A stretch of 29,758 nucleotides of DNA from Lewinellaceae bacterium (GCA_016719605.1 JADJYW010000017.1:1-29758); one strand, 5' to 3'. Numbered from the stretch's first letter, positions 17,937-29,059 are shown. Translations and numbers: made by a program. Notes: generated from the letters alone by a model not told the origin.

Positions 17937-17968
17937 AGACTTTCCAGGTTTTAAAACCTGGAAAGTCT
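17937..17968. repeat. 32-bp perfect palindrome between the Rpn and adhesin genes
   Basis: AGACTTTCCAGGTTTT (17937-17952) is followed immediately by its exact reverse complement (17953-17968), with no spacer. It lies in the 247-base gap between divergent genes (17797-18043), about 76 bases upstream of the adhesin ATG. No terminator-like U-run adjoins it. It may be a dimeric-protein binding site or one copy of a dispersed palindrome family. Nothing else recognisable lies in this gap. Confidence 0.92.
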
Positions 17969-18043
17969 ATGCCTTCCGCGCAACCTGAAGACCCAACGAC
18001 CCGATTTTTTCACCTTCTTGCCTTCAAAACCGTAATCCACGCC

Positions 18044-21000
18044 ATGACAAATTCCACATCCCTCGCCCGCCTACTTGGGCTTGCTTTCCTGCTACAACTT
18101 GGTATGCCCTCCAGAGGCGGTTGTGGAACCCCTCCGCATCTCCGCGTCTCCGCCGCGCAACTCAAAACTCAAAACCCAAAACTCAAAACTCAAGAAAACT
18201 GTCCCCGTCCGGAATTGCTCCAGGTTGACCAGGTGACCGACTCCACGGCCCGGCTGACCTGGTCGGACGTGGGCGACCGATACGAAATTGAACTGGTGAC
18301 CGGGGTGGCAGCCTTCACGGGTATGCCCAGCCTGGTCGTCAATGCCGATCCACCGTTCGATGTGACAGGCCTAACGCCCGGCGAAAACTACCGTTTCCAG
18401 GTGCGTACGGTGTGCGACGACACGACATTCAGCGTTTGGTCGGCGCCGCGCAGTTTTACCACCGACCTGAACAATGCCCGCCCCTGCCCGCTGAATCTCG
18501 ACCTGCGCGATACCTCTTGCAACAACGTCCAGATTTTCAGGCTGCATGTGGATGAGGCATCAGATACCACTCTGGGCACCAATGTGTTGCTGCACAGTGT
18601 GCGCATCATGGTGGAGCATCCGTGGCGCTCCGATCTGAGCGTCTGGCTGACTGCCCCCGACAGTACACGCATCCAGTTGGTTGGTGGCCTGAATGCCGGA
18701 GACAAAAACATAGGCAATCCCGTCGGTGCAGTGTGCCCGCAATTTGTGGAACTTACCAGTGATGCTTCCATCGGCAAACCCCTGAGCGCGGCCGCAGAAC
18801 AGGACAATATCACCGGATACTACCTGCCGGTGGATATGCTTGCCGCTATGCACACTGGCCAGAATCCGCTCGGGGTTTGGCGGGTAGAGTTTTGCGACAG
18901 CAAAGCGGGTGATGTGGGCAAACTCCGCTTGTTCGAGCTGGTTTTTGTCTCGGCCGATTGTCCGCCCGTGCAGCCGGTGACGGTGTCCAATGTCACCGAA
19001 ACCACAGCGGATATTTCCTGGCCGGCCGATGCGGTGGGCGATAGCCTCGTGCTGGAGTACGGCCTCGCCGGGTTTGTTCCGGGTGCGGCGGGCATGCCTG
19101 GAGTGGGCGGTATTGCTGTCGGACTGCTGCAACCTGCTCTGGCACCGGTACAAATTTCCGGTTTGCAAACCCGCGAACTGTACGAAGTTTATATCCGCCG
19201 CCAGTGCGCGCCGGGGGTGTGGGGGCCAAACACGCAGGCTATATTTTTTACCAACTGCCCGCCCACGTTGCTCGAAACCGCCGACGGGCTGTCCGTCTGC
19301 TCCACGGGCTGCCCCGATCCCTGTCCGTTGCCGGATGTTTGGCAAAATGCACCCGGAGACGACTACGAATGGAAGGTTTACACCGGCCCGGGCCTCACGT
19401 TTCCCATTGCCGGCCCGCCCGCAGCGGCTGGCGGCAGCGGCAATTATCTGTATTTCAGAAATGCCTGCTCGCCCACAGGCGCTTTGGAAAAACAGCCATC
19501 CTGCGCACACTTTGTATTGATGTGGTGGCGTCGCCCGCCCAGTCGTGTCATTTTTCCTTCGACCTGTACATGAACACAACCTCCGGCCAGATGAGCACGC
19601 TCGCGCTCCAGGCTTCCACCGACGGGGGCCAAACGTGGGCCAATGTGCAGACCTGGAGCGGCAACCGGGGCAAGCGCTGGCGCCGCGAGTACATCAACCT
19701 CGGCGCTTACCACGGCCAGATTGCCCTGTTTCAGTTTGTCGCCACAGGCACTTTCGGGGCATATGGCGATATCGCCATGGACAATTTGGCTTTTTACGGC
19801 TCCCTGGAAGCCGGAACGCCGGACTACGTTTTTTACGGTGATGCCGACAACGACGGCTACGGCAGCCCCGATGTGCGCGTGATTTCCTGTTTTCCCGTAG
19901 CACCGACCGGCTATGTGGATACGGACGGCGATTGCGACGACACCAACCCGGCTGTTTATCCCGGCGCGCCGGAAATTCTGTGCAATCAAAAAGACGAAAA
20001 CTGCAACGGTATGGCCGACGATTCGGCGATCCCCATGCCTGCCGCGCCCGTGAGCACGGAAATTTGCCGGGGCGGTACAACCGCCCTGGTAGCTACAGGT
20101 ACGCCGAACGGCGCGTTTTATTGGTACGAACAGCCCGTCGGCGGTGCACCGGTAGCCACCGGAAATACCCTGATGCTGAACAACCTGACTGCAACCCGAA
20201 CATTCTACCTCGTGGATTCCCTCACCGGGCTGAGCGCCGGTTGCGCCGGCCTCGGGTGCCGGCCACGGTCACGGTGTATCCCAACCCGGTGCTACAGTCC
20301 CTCGCGTCCCCGTCCATTTGTGCCGGTAGTTCGTTTAATCTGGCAACTTTGCCGGTATTAGATACGGCCAACACCGGCGGCTTACTGACCTACCACAGCG
20401 CCGCGCCCCGACGCCGACCAACCAGTTGCCTTCGGCTGTAGTGCAGCCCGGTTTCACAACGACATACCACATTTTGAGCACAACGGCTTTTGGTTGCACG
20501 GACACCGAGGCAATCGCCGTGACGGTGCTGCCCAGCCCGGAAGTGCAAATTGCTCCGGGCGATTCCGTCCGTGTTTGCCGGGGCAAAACCTTGCAGATAC
20601 AGGCACTGAAAGCGGGGTAGGCGCGCCACCCATCGGATATGCCTGGAGCACAGGTTTGAATTTTCCCAATATCCCGGTGCAGGCGGGCAATATCCCCAAC
20701 GTGACCAACACCTACACCGTAACGGTGACGGATGCCAACGGCTGCACGGGCACCGACCAAATTAAGGTTCATACCCTGAACAACGTAACCCAGACCGCTA
20801 TCGCGTCGGTACAAAATGTGAGCACCTGTGGCGGTAGCGATGGCAGTATTGCGCTCACCCCTCTCAACGGCGCCCCGCCTTACGCCTTCGCCTGGGCGGG
20901 CGGTACCCTCACAGGGATAACGGGCACCGGGACAATCTCCGGGCTGGCGCAGGGGAGTTACCGGATCACGGTGACCGACGCCACCAATGCGGGCTGCTCC

Positions 21001-24000
21001 ATGGTCATGCCCCAGATTGTGCTCAATGCCCCGGGGTTGGATGTGGTGCTGGACACCATCATACACCCGGCTTGCCCGGGCGCGCTTACCGGGTCTATTT
21101 TGCTGAATGTAGACGGGCTGAACCCGGTGATTACCTGGAGCAACCAGCAAACCGGCCCTACCGCCGCTTTCCTTGGCGCGGGTTCGTACAGCGCTACCAT
21201 CACCGACGGAAACTGCTCCCAGGAGTTGTCCAATCTGGAGGTCGTGTCGCCGCCGCCGATCGAGATTATTCAAAATGCGTTGGAAAATGTGCAGTGTTTT
21301 GGTGCGGCAAACGGGGCAATAGACCTGGCAGTGTTTGGCGCTACGCCGCCCTACAGTTTCCTTTGGCCCAACAACGCCATGTCGGAAGATTTGACCGGCC
21401 TTGATATTGGCGATTACCAGTGTACGATCACGGATGCGAACGGCTGTATCTACTTGTCACCGCAATTTTTCATCACAGAGCCGCAACTGCTCACGGTGCA
21501 CCCGACTCCAAACCAACGTGCGTTGTTTTGGCGAAAACAGCGGCTTTTGCGGGTGAAAGCATCTGGCGGTGCTACGTCCTACCAGTACATCTGGAATACC
21601 GGCGCTACGACGGCTTCTCTCGGCAATGTGCCGGCAGGTATTTACGCCGTGACGGTTACGGATGCAAACGGCTGTACCGCGGATTGGCTGGGGGTGATTT
21701 CCCAGAACAGTTCGTTGCAGGTGGAAATCACCAATACGGAAAATCCCACCTGCATTGGCGCCCAAAACGGCAGTATTGAACTGCTCCTGGCCGGTGGGCA
21801 GCCGCCGTTTTTTTTTCAACTGGAGTACGGGCGGCTCTACCGCCAAAATTCAAAACCTCGGTGTGGGTAATTACCGCGCTACGATCACCGATGCGCAAGG
21901 CTGCTCCGTCGTCTCGGCCATAACCCCGCTGACGGCCCCGCAACTGCTGTCCGTAACCGTAGACAGCCAAATCAATGTCGGCTGCAGAGGCGCCCAGACC
22001 GGCCTGATCGCCGTGAGCATCGGCGGCGCCATTGGGCAGGTGACGGCTATCTGGAATGGTTTGCCGGACGACCTCACCCTGACCGGCGCTGCTGCCGGGC
22101 AATATATCCTGCAGGCGATGGATACCCGGCTGTGTACGATTCGGGATACCTTCGTCATTGCAGAACCGGCTTTTCCGCTGAGTATTTTGCTGCAAGATAT
22201 TCGCGACGCCCTGTGTGCCGGGGAACCAACGGGCAGCATATCCGTGCGCGTCAATGGCGGCACGCCGCCCTACCAGTACAAATGGAGCAACAACTCCACG
22301 GCGCCGAACCTGCCTGCTGTTCCCGCCGGCACATACAGCCTGACGGCTACAGATGCCAACGGCTGTACGCGGGTATTGTCGGGGCTGATTGTCGGCGAAC
22401 CGCCTGCACTGCAAGCCTCGGCGACGGTGCAGCACATCCCCTGTTTTGGCGTACTCACGGGCAGTATCCAATTGACGGTCAGCGGTGGCATCCCAGCCTA
22501 CCGCTATATCTGGAGCACACCGGACACGACCCAAAACATTTTCAACCTGGCGGCTGGGGCGTATTCCGTGACGGTTTTGGATGCAACCGGCTGCGCCCAG
22601 GTGCTCACCGACCTGGCGGGGACGACGGACGCATCGCAGTGCAGGTCAACAACGGCACAGCCCCTTTCCAGTTTTCCTGGTCGGCTCCTGTCGGGCTGCA
22701 CCCTAATGTCCCTACCCCCCGGGATACCGCTTCCGGGTTGACGGGTGGCAATTTCCAGGTCACAGTTACCGATGCTGCCGGCTGCACGGCTATCTCGGCG
22801 GCATTCAACATTGAGGAAGCGCCGCCGCTGCAGTTGATCATCAGCAACATTACCAATATCGTTTGCAAGGGCGATTCCACCGGCAGTATTGCTGTGCAGG
22901 TTTCCGGCGGTGTGCCGCCGTACAGTTATTTGTGGAACAACGGCTCCACACAGGCGGGCTTGCAACAGGCGCCGGCCGGCACCTACCAGCTGACCCTGAC
23001 CGATGTGCGCGGCTGCACCCTGGTGTCGGCGCCTGCAATCGTGCATGAACCCATCGGCATTAGAATTTGTGCTGAACGCCGTTACGCCCGACAAATGCGG
23101 AAAAAATGAAGGCGCTATCGCCCTTCAGGTGACCGGTGGCATGCCGCCCAATACCTACCTGTGGAGCAACAGCGCGCAAACAGCCTCCATCAGCAACTTG
23201 CCGCCAGGGCTGTACCAACTCACCGTGACCGACGACCGTGGCTGTGTGCGTATTTCTCCGGAATACGAAATCGTATTGTTGGCGCCGCCGCTGGCAATAC
23301 CTGCTGCCGTTATCGTGGATGTATTCTGCCGGGCGACCGTACGGGGGCCATCGTGCCAACTATCACCGGCGGCACTCCCGCCCACCAGTACGCCTGGAGC
23401 CACGGCGCCACCCGCTCCGGCCCTGCCAACATCCCGGCCGGCAGCTACATCCTGCCCGTTTCGGATGCTGCCGGGTGTTCGATTTCTGGAACTTCTCCGT
23501 CGCACAACCGCTGACCGGACTCGCGGCTACCTGGACGAGCGACTCTACGGCGGGCGGCTGGACGGTTGTGCTCGATCCGCAGGGCGGCCTGCAACCCTAT
23601 TTTATAGAATGGGATGCCGCTACCGGCGGACAAACCGGCTCCACGGCCATGGGACTGGCATCCGGAACCTACAGTGTGACCATTTCGGATGTAAACGACT
23701 GCGTACTTGTGCTCCAGATTCCGGTTGGGACGGTGAGCGGCACGACTCGCCCGGACGCGTTTGCCGGGCTGCTGCTGGCGCCAAATCCCACGGCCGGACG
23801 TACGCGCCTGACGGTGGAACCGGGTATGCCTTCGGCGGTAGATGTCCGGGTGTTTTCCGGTACGGGCCGGCAAGTGGCGGGCGTGCGGCTGGTGGAAAAA
23901 AGCGACCGGCACGAAGTGGTACTGGACCTGAGCGGCCGGCCGGCCGCATTTATCGGGTGCTGGTTCGGTTGGATAACGGACAGTACCGGGTGCTTCCGGT

Positions 24001-24022
24001 GCTGAAAGTTGATAGCCCGTAG
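18044..24022 (+). CDS. Giant multidomain surface adhesin with SprB repeats and type IX secretion sorting domain
   Basis: About 1990 residues. Order: signal peptide (MTNSTSLARLLGLAFLLQLG); a low-complexity stretch from heptamer repeats; fibronectin III (DSTARLTWSDVGDRYEIELV); P/Homo B domain (18480-18945, VRIMVEHPWRSDLSVWLTAP, WRVEFCDSKAGDVGKLRLFE). Then come fibronectin III again (TADISWPADAVGDSLVLEYG) and a MAM-like module (19255-19810, ALQASTDGGQTWANVQTWSG). A MopE/thrombospondin-like calcium motif follows (YGDADNDGYG, CDDTNPAVYPGAPEILCNQK), then two or three CHU-type Ig-like domains. From ~20800 to 23730 there are about a dozen SprB repeats of the form C.G...GSI...GG.PPY.Y.WS...G.Y.VTVTDA.GC. 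The C-terminus VDVRVFSGTGRQVAGVRLVE with LLLAPNPTAGRTRL is a type A Por sorting domain. The protein is inferred to be a surface adhesin of the gliding/type IX kind. Many frame changes split it (e.g. 19500, 20260, 20620, 21520, 21820, 22620, 23060, 23320, 23490, 23950). Confidence 0.87.
18132..18195 (+). repeat. 8-mer array then heptamer array (CTCAAAA-type) inside the 5' end of the adhesin gene
   Basis: Three CTCCGCNN octamers (18132-18155) are followed by five heptamers: CTCAAAA, CTCAAAA, CCCAAAA, CTCAAAA, CTCAAGA (18161-18195). In the reading frame used here they encode QLKTQNPKLKTQ between the signal peptide and the first fibronectin domain. The heptamer is the one found in the umuC leader, with the same sense orientation and the same preceding bases GCAA. 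Confidence 0.85.
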
Positions 24023-24169
24023 TTCCGACCCGTTTTTTAAACCAAAAAGCCTGCGCTTCGTTTCTTGTTGCACGCGTAAATCAGAAGCGCATGGCGTAGC
24101 AAGTATGGCGGTTGCAAGTGGCGCTACAGCGGTGCAACTGCACGAAAAACACCGAGAATCACGACAAAG

Positions 24170-25921
24170 ATGGCAATCGAAAACCCAAATACACTCACTC
24201 CGATGCGCCGGATGGTGCGCCTGCTGGCCAAATACCGGCGCGAGATTCGTTATATTTTATTGTACGCCGTGGTGGCCGGGCTGATCAATTTGTCCCTGCC
24301 CCTGGGGATACAGGCTATCATTGGTTTGATCGCCGGAGGTGGTATTTCGGCTTCGTGGGGACTGCTGGTAGCGTTCGTTATTGTCGGGGCGATCATAACG
24401 GGCGGATTGCGGCTGCTGCAGTTGTCTATCATGGAGCACATGCAGCGGCAGGTTTTACCGCGGACTCGGCTATCAATTTGCCGTTCCGGATCCCCGATCC
24501 AATCTGGAGTTGCTGCGCAAGGAATACCTGCCGGAATTGGTAAACCGTTTTTTTGATACACAAACCATCCAGAAGGGGCTGCCCAAAATTTTGATTGAAG
24601 GCAGTACGGCTATTTTACAAATCCTGTTCAGTTTGCTGTTGCTGTCGTTTTACCACAGCACGTTCGTGTTGTCCTCGCTGCTGCTACTCGGTGTGCTGGC
24701 ATTGTTGTTTTGGTGGACGGCCCCCCAGGGCATGGCTTCCAGCCTGCTGGAATCCAAGTACAAGTACAAAATTGCGTACTGGCTGGAGGAAGTAAGCCGG
24801 GTGTCCTCCACGTTCAAGCTGGCGGGCGAAAACCGTTTTCCGATCACGCGCACCGACGCACTGACGATGGACTACCTCGGCGCCCGGGCCAAACACTGGC
24901 GGATATTGGTCACCCAGTTCAGCAACAGCATTGTGTTTCGCGCGTTGGTAATGGGCGCTTTTTTGATTCTTGGCAGCCTGCTGGTTATGAACAATGAGAT
25001 CAACCTCGGGCAGTTTGTGGCCGCCGAAATCCTGGTTATTTTTATCGTGGAATCGGTAGAAAAACTGATCCTGCTGCATGAAACCGGCTACGATGTACTC
25101 ACGGCCACCGAAAAAATCGGGCAGGTGACCGATCTGCCCATCGAGCGGGAAGACGGGGTGCGCGTGGAGGATTTTTGCAACAGCCGGCAGCCGCTCGGTG
25201 TGGGATTGCGCAACCTCGCCATACCAGTACAACGATGCCGATGTACCCGTACTGAAAGACCTGACCGACGATCATTCCGGCTGGCGAGCGGGTCGCCATA
25301 ACCGGCTATCGGCTCCGGGGAAGAGCGCGCTCACGCAGGTATTGTCGGTGATCAAGCGCGTTTTCACCACGGCTCGTTGCTCTTCAGCGGCCTGCCCAAA
25401 GCAAACATCAACCTCCGCAGCCTGCGTGAGCATATCGGCGATTCTCCTCCCCAGGAGGATATTTTCGAGGCACTATTTCGCGAAAATATCACCCTCAGCC
25501 CATCGACAATTTCCTGCAACGGGTGTTGGAAATATCCGAAAACATCGGTCTCACGGAGTTCATTCGGCAGAACCCGCAGGGGATTGACACCGAGCTGCTA
25601 CCCGGCGGCAAAAACGTACCGCGCAGCATCATCACCAAAATCCTGATTGCCCGATCCATCATCACCGAACCCAATTTGCTCGTCATGGAAGAGCCATTGG
25701 GCAATCTCACGTTCCGCGACCGCTTGCGCATCGGTCGCCTGCTTACGGATCGCAGCCACAACTGGACGCTCATCTGCGTCACCGCCGATCCCTTGCTCGC
25801 CTCCCTGTGCGACCGCGTCATCGTACTCCAGGAAGGGCAAATTGTGCTGGAGAGCGGGTTCGATGACGTGCAAAAATTCTGGTGTTGCTGGCTGTTTTTA
25901 GTTTTCCTTTTCCTGCCCTAG
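24170..25921 (+). CDS. ABC transporter, fused permease and ATP-binding domains (exporter type)
   Basis: The membrane part starts MRRMVRLLAKYRREIRYILL with several hydrophobic helices (AGLINLSLPLGIQAIIGLIA, LQILFSLLLLSFYHSTFVLS, LLLLGVLALLFWW, ALVMGAFLILGSLLVM). The ATPase part reads YQYNDADVPVLKDLT, then GKSALTQVLSVIK as the degraded Walker A region, PKANINLRSLREHIGD with a Q-loop QEDIFE, and LLPGGKNVPRSIITKILIAR. The last of these stands where the LSGGQ signature should be, with a divergent LPGGKNVP. LLVMEEPLGNLTF is Walker B with Glu, and WTLICVTADPLLASLCDRVI is the switch region. Overall length (~575 residues) matches half-transporter exporters. Frame changes cluster at 24460, 25170-25330 and 25480. 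The last ~15 codons may already belong to the next gene. It forms an operon with the adaptor and outer-membrane channel downstream. Confidence 0.85.
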
Positions 25922-27083
25922 GACCCAAAATATACAGGCCGGCGGCAAGGTGACCACGTTGCGCCGGAGCACCAACCTCAAACTATTCGCTACCATTGCG
26001 GGCCGGATTGAAAGTTGGTATGTTGATAAGAGGCGGCAGGTGCGTGCCGGCATTACCATTGTGCATATCTCCGAGGGTAAAATCCGACTATTTCGACCCG
26101 ACATCTCGTGCAGCGTGTGGGCAGCCAGGTGCAAGCCAAAGCGGCGCGATATCGTCATACGACAGCAAAGTGAGCGCCCTGGAGGGGATCCAGATTGCGG
26201 CAATGGAGCGCGAGTTGATCAGCAAGACCAGCAGATCGGTAATAAAATTCGCCAGGCAGAAACAAGATCGAGGTCCGACCAAAGCGGGTGTGGAGCAGGC
26301 CCGGGTAGATATCCAGAGTGCCCGGCGGCAGTTTGACGGCACGAAAGCCTGTACGACAAAGGGCCTCCCGTCGCTTCGACGGAACTGGAAGGACAAAGGG
26401 CAAGTTGCGGGAGAGTGGCTAAAATGGTTGGCGCCGAAAACAAAGCTGTGCACTCCAGCCGGAACGATCTGGAGATTTACCAAACCGAACTGGTGCTCGC
26501 AGAAACGAATACGTTAACAAGATTTGCCAAACCCCAAAGCGATAAGTACGGCACGCTGTCGGAAAAATTTGACGCACAAGGTTCGGTGAACAAGTTGCGT
26601 ATCGAGCGCGAAAACTACAGTCGTCGCAGCAGTTTCACCATCGTGAAACCGCAAGACGGCTATGTGGTGAAAGCCAGGCCCGGCATCGGCGAATTTGTTC
26701 AAGAAGGCGACCCGGTGGTGAGTATTCTGCCTGCCGACTACCAGTTGGCGGTGGAGTTATGTCAATCCCATGGACTTGCCGCTGATCAGCCTCGGCAAGC
26801 AGATGCGCTTTTGGTCGATGGCTGGCCGGCATTCTTCTTCAGCGGATGGCCGGGTTTTCCACGGTACTTTTGCCGAAAGTGTAGTGGCTTATCGACCGCA
26901 ACATCAGAATGGCGCAAATTTCGCGTGCTGGTAGAACCCGATCAAAACGAGCAAACCTGGCCCGTTGCAAAACGGATCGGCGGCGCCCGGGAATCGCACT
27001 GCTCAAAACGTTCCGGTATGGTCGAATTCTGGCGAATCCTCAACGGGTTTCCGCCCGACCTTTATCAGGACGGTGGACGATGA
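25881..27083 (+). CDS. HlyD-type membrane fusion (periplasmic adaptor) protein
   Basis: Reading across frames: a hydrophobic stretch LVLLAVFSFPF, TQNIQAGGKVTTLR, STIAGRIESWYV-like residues, TIVHISEGK, a coiled-coil region (ALEGIQIAAMERELISKTSR, SSRNDLEIYQTELVLAE, KYGTLSEKFDAQGSVNKLRI) and the second half-lipoyl segment FTIVKPQDGYVVKARPGIGE, FVQEGDPVVSILPADYQLAV. Next is a beta-barrel part with LVDGWPAFFFSGWPGF and KFRVLVEPDQNEQTWP. The C-terminus RILNGFPPDLYQDGGR matches a Bacteroidota HlyD subgroup. It bridges the ABC exporter and the outer-membrane channel. The N-terminal ~50 residues usual in the family are not visible, and the hydrophobic segment abuts the ABC gene directly. The frame is very fragmented, so the start is approximate. 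Confidence 0.75.
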
Positions 27084-27132
27084 CAGGAAAAAGACGGTGG
27101 CCTGATACCGAGGCGCCGATCAAAAAAGCAAA

Positions 27133-28521
27133 GTAAGGTTACTCGTACAGAAGCACCTTTTTCTATTCACAATATGGTTGCTTGCGGGCACGCTCCACGC
27201 GCGAGAACCGAAGCCTAACGGGACTGGTTTTGCGTTCGGAGCCAGGTGTTGCGCCACCACCCGATGGCCCTGCAGGCTGATCTGTTCGTAGAGCAGGGAC
27301 GCGCCCAATTGCTGCGTGCCAGGGGCGGTTTCGACCCCAAGTTGTACGGCGATTTTGACAGTAAAAATTTCAATGACAAAAACTATTTCCAGTACACCGA
27401 GGCCGGCGTGAAGTGGCCAACGTGGTTTGGTTTGGAACTCAAGGGAACCACAACCAGAGCTTCCGGTGTGTTTCTGAACCCCAGATCTAAAATCCCGGAT
27501 GCCGGGCAGGTAGCCGCAGGTTTCAGCTGGACGCGGCCAGGGTCCGCTGCTGGACGACCGTCATTGCCGACCTCCAGCAGGGGCGTATTGGTTTGCAGCA
27601 AGCCGAAGCCGAGCGCAGTGCCGCGCTCAATGATCTCTTGTTTGCTGCCGCCAGAAACGCTATTGGGACTGGGTGGCTGCACAAGAAAATTCCTGCGCTG
27701 TTTTGAAGAGGCGTTGCGTCAGGCCGAAATTCGGTACGCCGGCATTCTGGAAAGTTTTGTGCAAGGCGACAAACCCGCCATTGACACCCTGGAGGGCGTT
27801 TATTGCCAGGTACAAAACTGAACCCTGGATATCAATTTTGCTCGTGTGGATTTGCAAAATGCCCAGTTGGGCTGTGAGGGTACGCCCGGTGTGCCGGAGC
27901 CATTGATCGGGAGTGCCTGCCTGCCGATGGAGCCGGATGCTGCCGGCAATCTGCTCCAAACGGCCCTGCGCAGGCACCCCGCGCTACGCCTGTACGATGC
28001 CAAACTCCGCCTGCTCAACGTGGAGCGCCGCCTGAAAAACGGAAAAGCGTAAACCGGTGCTGGGCCCTGGGCTATCAGTTGTTGGGCGACGGCTGGCGGT
28101 TTTTCTCCACGCCCGGTGTGGAGGGGCCTGGCGTCCTGGCCAACGATATCAAATCGGAGCGTTCGGTTCGAAACATCATTCTGAACCGCAAGGCGCGCGG
28201 TGACCAGCAAATGACGCGAGTCAAAATAGCCCAAACAGACCTTGATCTGGGGCAAAAACGCCTCGAAATAGAGAATAAAAGTCCGGCAGTATCTGGGCAG
28301 AGATCAATACACTTGCCCGGCAGGTTGCGCTTTACCGCGACATCGCCGCCAACTACCAGGCGCTGCTTGACGTGACCGCAAAGTTTCGTTTTGGCGAGAG
28401 TTCAGTTTTCTGATCAACACCGAGCAGCGCTGGCTGGAGGCTCAGGTCAGAAGTATTTGAAATTATTGGCTGCTTATCCGAAGGCGGCGGCAGGACTGCG
28501 TTGGGCGGCGGGGATATGTAG
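27133..28521 (+). CDS. TolC-family outer-membrane efflux channel
   Basis: Reconstructed N-terminus VRLLVQKHLFLFTIWLLAGT, LHAREPKPNGTGF is a signal peptide. VLRHHPMALQADLFVEQGRA, QLLRARGGFDPKLYGDFDSK and WPTWFGLELKGTYNQS follow. Helical segments then come: ALRQAEIRYAGILESFVQGD, KPAIDTLEAFIQVQNRTLDI, LRRHPALRLYDAKLRLLNVE, RRLKNEKRKPVLGLGYQLLG, ILNRKARGDQQMTRVKIAQT, DLDLGQKRLEIENK and LARQVALYRDIAANYQALLD, then KFRFGESSVFLINTEQRWLE and AAYPKAAAGLRWAAGI. The inward-repeat layout and the KKFRFGESSVFLINTREQ-like block are characteristic of TolC-type channels (~450 residues). It completes a tripartite exporter. Frame breaks are dense; start and stop are approximate. Confidence 0.75.
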
Positions 28522-28939
28522 CGGGCGGGGTGTTTTTCGGGCGGGACTTAGATTTCGTGTATTCTGCGCGATGCCTTTTCGGACGCCGCCGTTTGGCTTC
28601 GGGGCGGGCAGCTTTTACCGGACGGGAGCGTGGTTTGTTTGCGTTTTTGGGCTGAATCAGCGCTGTTTGTACCAGGCGAAGCAGTTTTTAGTGGCCATGA
28701 GTTTGTTGGCCAATTGGGAGCGCTTGGTCTGATTGGTCACGGAAAGGATACCTCCGGCGAAATTTTGCCCGACAATTTTTGTCGGATGGGTTCTTTTCCG
28801 GGTCGGTCAGCGCGGTGGATGCAGCCAGCGCCGGGCATGCCTCCACCTTCGTTTCAACTTTGTTGACGTTTTGCCCGCCCTTTCCGCCAGAGCGTGCGGT
28901 GCAGTAGGTAAGTTCTTGTAGCAGTTGTGCGGTGTTCAT
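28520..28939 (-). CDS. arfB: ArfB-type peptidyl-tRNA hydrolase (ribosome rescue)
   Basis: MNTAQLLQELTYCTARSGGK continues GGQNVNKVETKVEA, the GGQ peptide-release loop of the release-factor superfamily in the short ArfB/YaeJ/ICT1 form. After frame changes near 28760-28850 it reads TDPEKNPSDK, AKFRRRYPFRDQSDQ, LRLVQTALIQPKNANKPRSR and a basic tail PVKAARPEAKRRRPKRHRAE, which enters the mRNA channel of stalled ribosomes in studied members. Length is about 140 residues. The start at 28939 is typical for the family. The exact stop is not resolved because the tail is out of frame, and it abuts or overlaps the convergent channel gene. Confidence 0.82.
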
Positions 28940-29023
28940 GGTGCTGTTGTTCCTTACGGAGGTCAAACCGATCAGGCGTATTGAAAGTTCGGTGCCCATA
29001 GATTTTATGCTTGTCCGGAGCAA

Positions 29024-29059
29024 GTGGGGTGTTCAAAATAAAAACCCCACGTTTTTTTT
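29024..29059 (+). terminator. Terminator-like hairpin with U-run on the plus strand, between arfB and csp1
   Basis: GTGGGGT (29024-29030) and ACCCCAC (29044-29050) form a seven-base stem followed on the plus strand by G and eight T residues (29052-29059). Both neighbouring genes are on the minus strand, where the run is A residues before the stem. So as a U-run terminator it faces against them and would stop antisense transcription. On the minus strand it is only a hairpin directly after the csp1 stop. Confidence 0.5.

Noticed and set aside
18560..19579. 339-codon minus-strand open frame
   Set aside because: Antisense to the P-domain and fibronectin modules of the adhesin; composition-driven open frame.
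24050..24110. Possible terminator after the adhesin (GCGCTTC / GAAGCGC)
   Set aside because: The arms are short, the loop is long and no T-run follows.
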